Below are positions 62,945 to 64,000 of a stretch of 64,000 bases of DNA, in pieces. Position 1 is the stretch's first letter; every line of letters begins with the position of its first letter. Source of the stretch: Melitaea cinxia (taxonomy: Eukaryota > Arthropoda > Insecta > Lepidoptera > Nymphalidae); NCBI RefSeq assembly GCF_905220565.1, contig NC_059413.1, positions 10,978,001-11,042,000 on the forward strand, given 5' to 3'. Under the pieces are notes generated by a model that was given only the letters and a program-made list of their open reading frames with translations, was not told the origin of the DNA and did not search any database. The position numbers and the translations under genes are program-made.

Positions 62945-64000
62945 TTTTTTTTTTTTTAATCTTTATTTTAAAGAGCTTGGTCACAAAAAGCGACTATGTC
63001 ACTCTATACGTCTTCTTAAACTAGAAACTGGTCTTGAGAGAAGATGATCGCTCATCTCACTCTCAAACCCAGTCTAACCAGTTTATACAGAGCCCTGGCC
63101 TCCTTGGATAAAGGGAATGCCAAGACGCAGTTTATTCCACCGACTTCTCTTATAATATTATGAGATATAAATATTTCATTTCGTAATGGTTCATTCCGGA
63201 TACATTCCATAACAATATGATAAACGTCTTCAATTTTATCACACTCCTCACAATTCGGAGTATTAGTTTTATTCATCAAATAAGCAAACTTGTTCAATGG
63301 GATGTGTCCGGAGCGCATTCTTAAGGCTATTACTATATCTAATCTGCTTAAACTATTGCTGATCCAAGGAGAACTCATCGGTTCAGGCTGTATGGTTTTG
63401 TACCAAATACCCTTTTTGGTAGACCTTTCATCAAAATATTCCTTCCACAATTCCAAACAACGTTTTTTAGAGATAAATAAACACTCGCTATAAAAAGGTT
63501 TAGTATTGACTACAACGCCTTCTGTACATGCTTGTTTTGCAAACTCATCAACAATTTCATTTTCAACAATACCACAATGCGAAGGGATCCATTGAAGATA
63601 TACAGATTTAGTGGAGGCGTTTAGTTCCGAAATTAATTTTATTATATCGTAAGCTACAGGGATTCCTCGAAAAGTCGAGGTACACCGAGCTAAATGTTGT
63701 AATGCGCTTTTAGCATCTGTAAATATGACGAAATTATTCCCATTGACAGATTTGATATAAGACAAGGCCTCTGCTATAGCTAATAATTCTATGTGCATTA
63801 TAGACAGATCATGGTTAATTTGGAATTTGGCTTTAAAATTAATTTGAGAATCATAAAACGCCGCCCCACCTCCGTAACTATCTTTGGACCCATCCGTGAA
63901 AACCTTATAGAACCCATTGTAACTCTCTGAAGACATCTTACGGTAAAATGAATTTAATTGTAAATTAGAGAAAGTACGTTTAGGATTATGGATATCTTTA
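62945..64000 (-). mobile_element. RNase H-bearing LINE, 3' end with poly(A), runs off the right edge
   Basis: On the minus strand the open frame (stop at 63052-63054) is followed by about 95 bp of 3' UTR, an AATAAA signal (inverse TTTATT at 62962-62967) and a tail of 13 A (plus-strand T run 62945-62957). This fixes the 3' end of a non-LTR element. The other end lies beyond the window. Confidence 0.85.
63052..64000 (-). CDS. LINE ORF2 C-terminus: RNase H and CCHC domains (partial)
   Basis: The frame is open from the right edge (first full codon at 63999) to TGA at 63052-63054, at least 315 codons; counting here is from the Met at 63936. RNase H type I residues are in order: D15 in VFTDGS, E50 in IELLAIAEAL, D74 in IFTDAKSALQ, and H120 and D130 in WIPSHCGIVENEIVDEFAK. 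A likely knuckle follows: C229-x2-C232-x7-H240-x4-C245. RNase H removes the RNA strand during target-primed reverse transcription. Non-LTR elements of the I/Jockey group have this order, with the reverse transcriptase before it, expected right of the window. No stop or frameshift is seen, so this copy is young or recently active. The Met at 63936 is internal, not the true start. Confidence 0.88.
   Translation of the reverse strand, partial: KDIHNPKRTFSNLQLNSFYRKMSSESYNGFYKVFTDGSKDSYGGGAAFYDSQINFKAKFQINHDLSIMHIELLAIAEALSYIKSVNGNNFVIFTDAKSALQHLARCTSTFRGIPVAYDIIKLISELNASTKSVYLQWIPSHCGIVENEIVDEFAKQACTEGVVVNTKPFYSECLFISKKRCLELWKEYFDERSTKKGIWYKTIQPEPMSSPWISNSLSRLDIVIALRMRSGHIPLNKFAYLMNKTNTPNCEECDKIEDVYHIVMECIRNEPLRNEIFISHNIIREVGGINCVLAFPLSKEARALYKLVRLGLRVR

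Overview
The window reads as lepidopteran nuclear DNA, most likely butterfly. It is strongly AT-rich and contains no host gene that I can support. It is packed with repeats whose sequences I recognise as typical of Lepidoptera: three SINE families with poly(A) or TTTA tails, Helitron-like elements ending in CTAGT or CAGCTAGT, RTE-clade LINE tails, and LINE 3' ends carrying the short AGCGAT hairpin. The organism call rests on these repeats only and is made from memory, without a database search.

Layout. 1-12 kb: Helitron-like copies, one full SINE-A, a 5'-truncated SINE-C with a 13-bp target-site duplication (TSD), an RTE fragment with a 12-bp TSD, and a 104-bp Penelope-related insert with a 13-bp TSD. 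12-23 kb: tRNA-headed SINEs, the first two copies of an element called family D here, a SINE-B/SINE-C mosaic and decayed LINE pieces. 23-35 kb: Helitron-like copies, an RTE tail with TSD inside a decayed Cys-rich coding remnant, a TTA-flanked TIR element inside a SINE-C, a long family D copy, and a Penelope-like insertion with a perfect 98-bp inverted repeat around a GIY-YIG coding remnant. 36-48 kb: a LINE C-terminal pseudogene, three same-strand copies of an unnamed family (G), family D nested in a Helitron-like element, and an RTE reverse-transcriptase tail with a 15-bp TSD. 49-62 kb: more D, Helitron-like and LINE tails, long TA tracts, a SINE-C/SINE-B composite between one shared TSD, and a nested SINE-A. 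62.9-64 kb: the 3' end of a LINE whose RNase H reading frame is open to the right edge.

The window is therefore a record of mobile-element insertion in gene-poor sequence. The LINEs (RTE, RNase H-bearing, CR1/L2-like) are plausible sources of the enzymes that moved the SINEs, and Penelope-type reverse transcriptase produced the inverted-repeat insertion. The best-supported observations are the TSD-bounded insertions, the compensatory base changes in a LINE 3' hairpin, and the Cys-rich coding remnant present twice. No CRISPR, operon, rRNA or true tRNA gene is seen.
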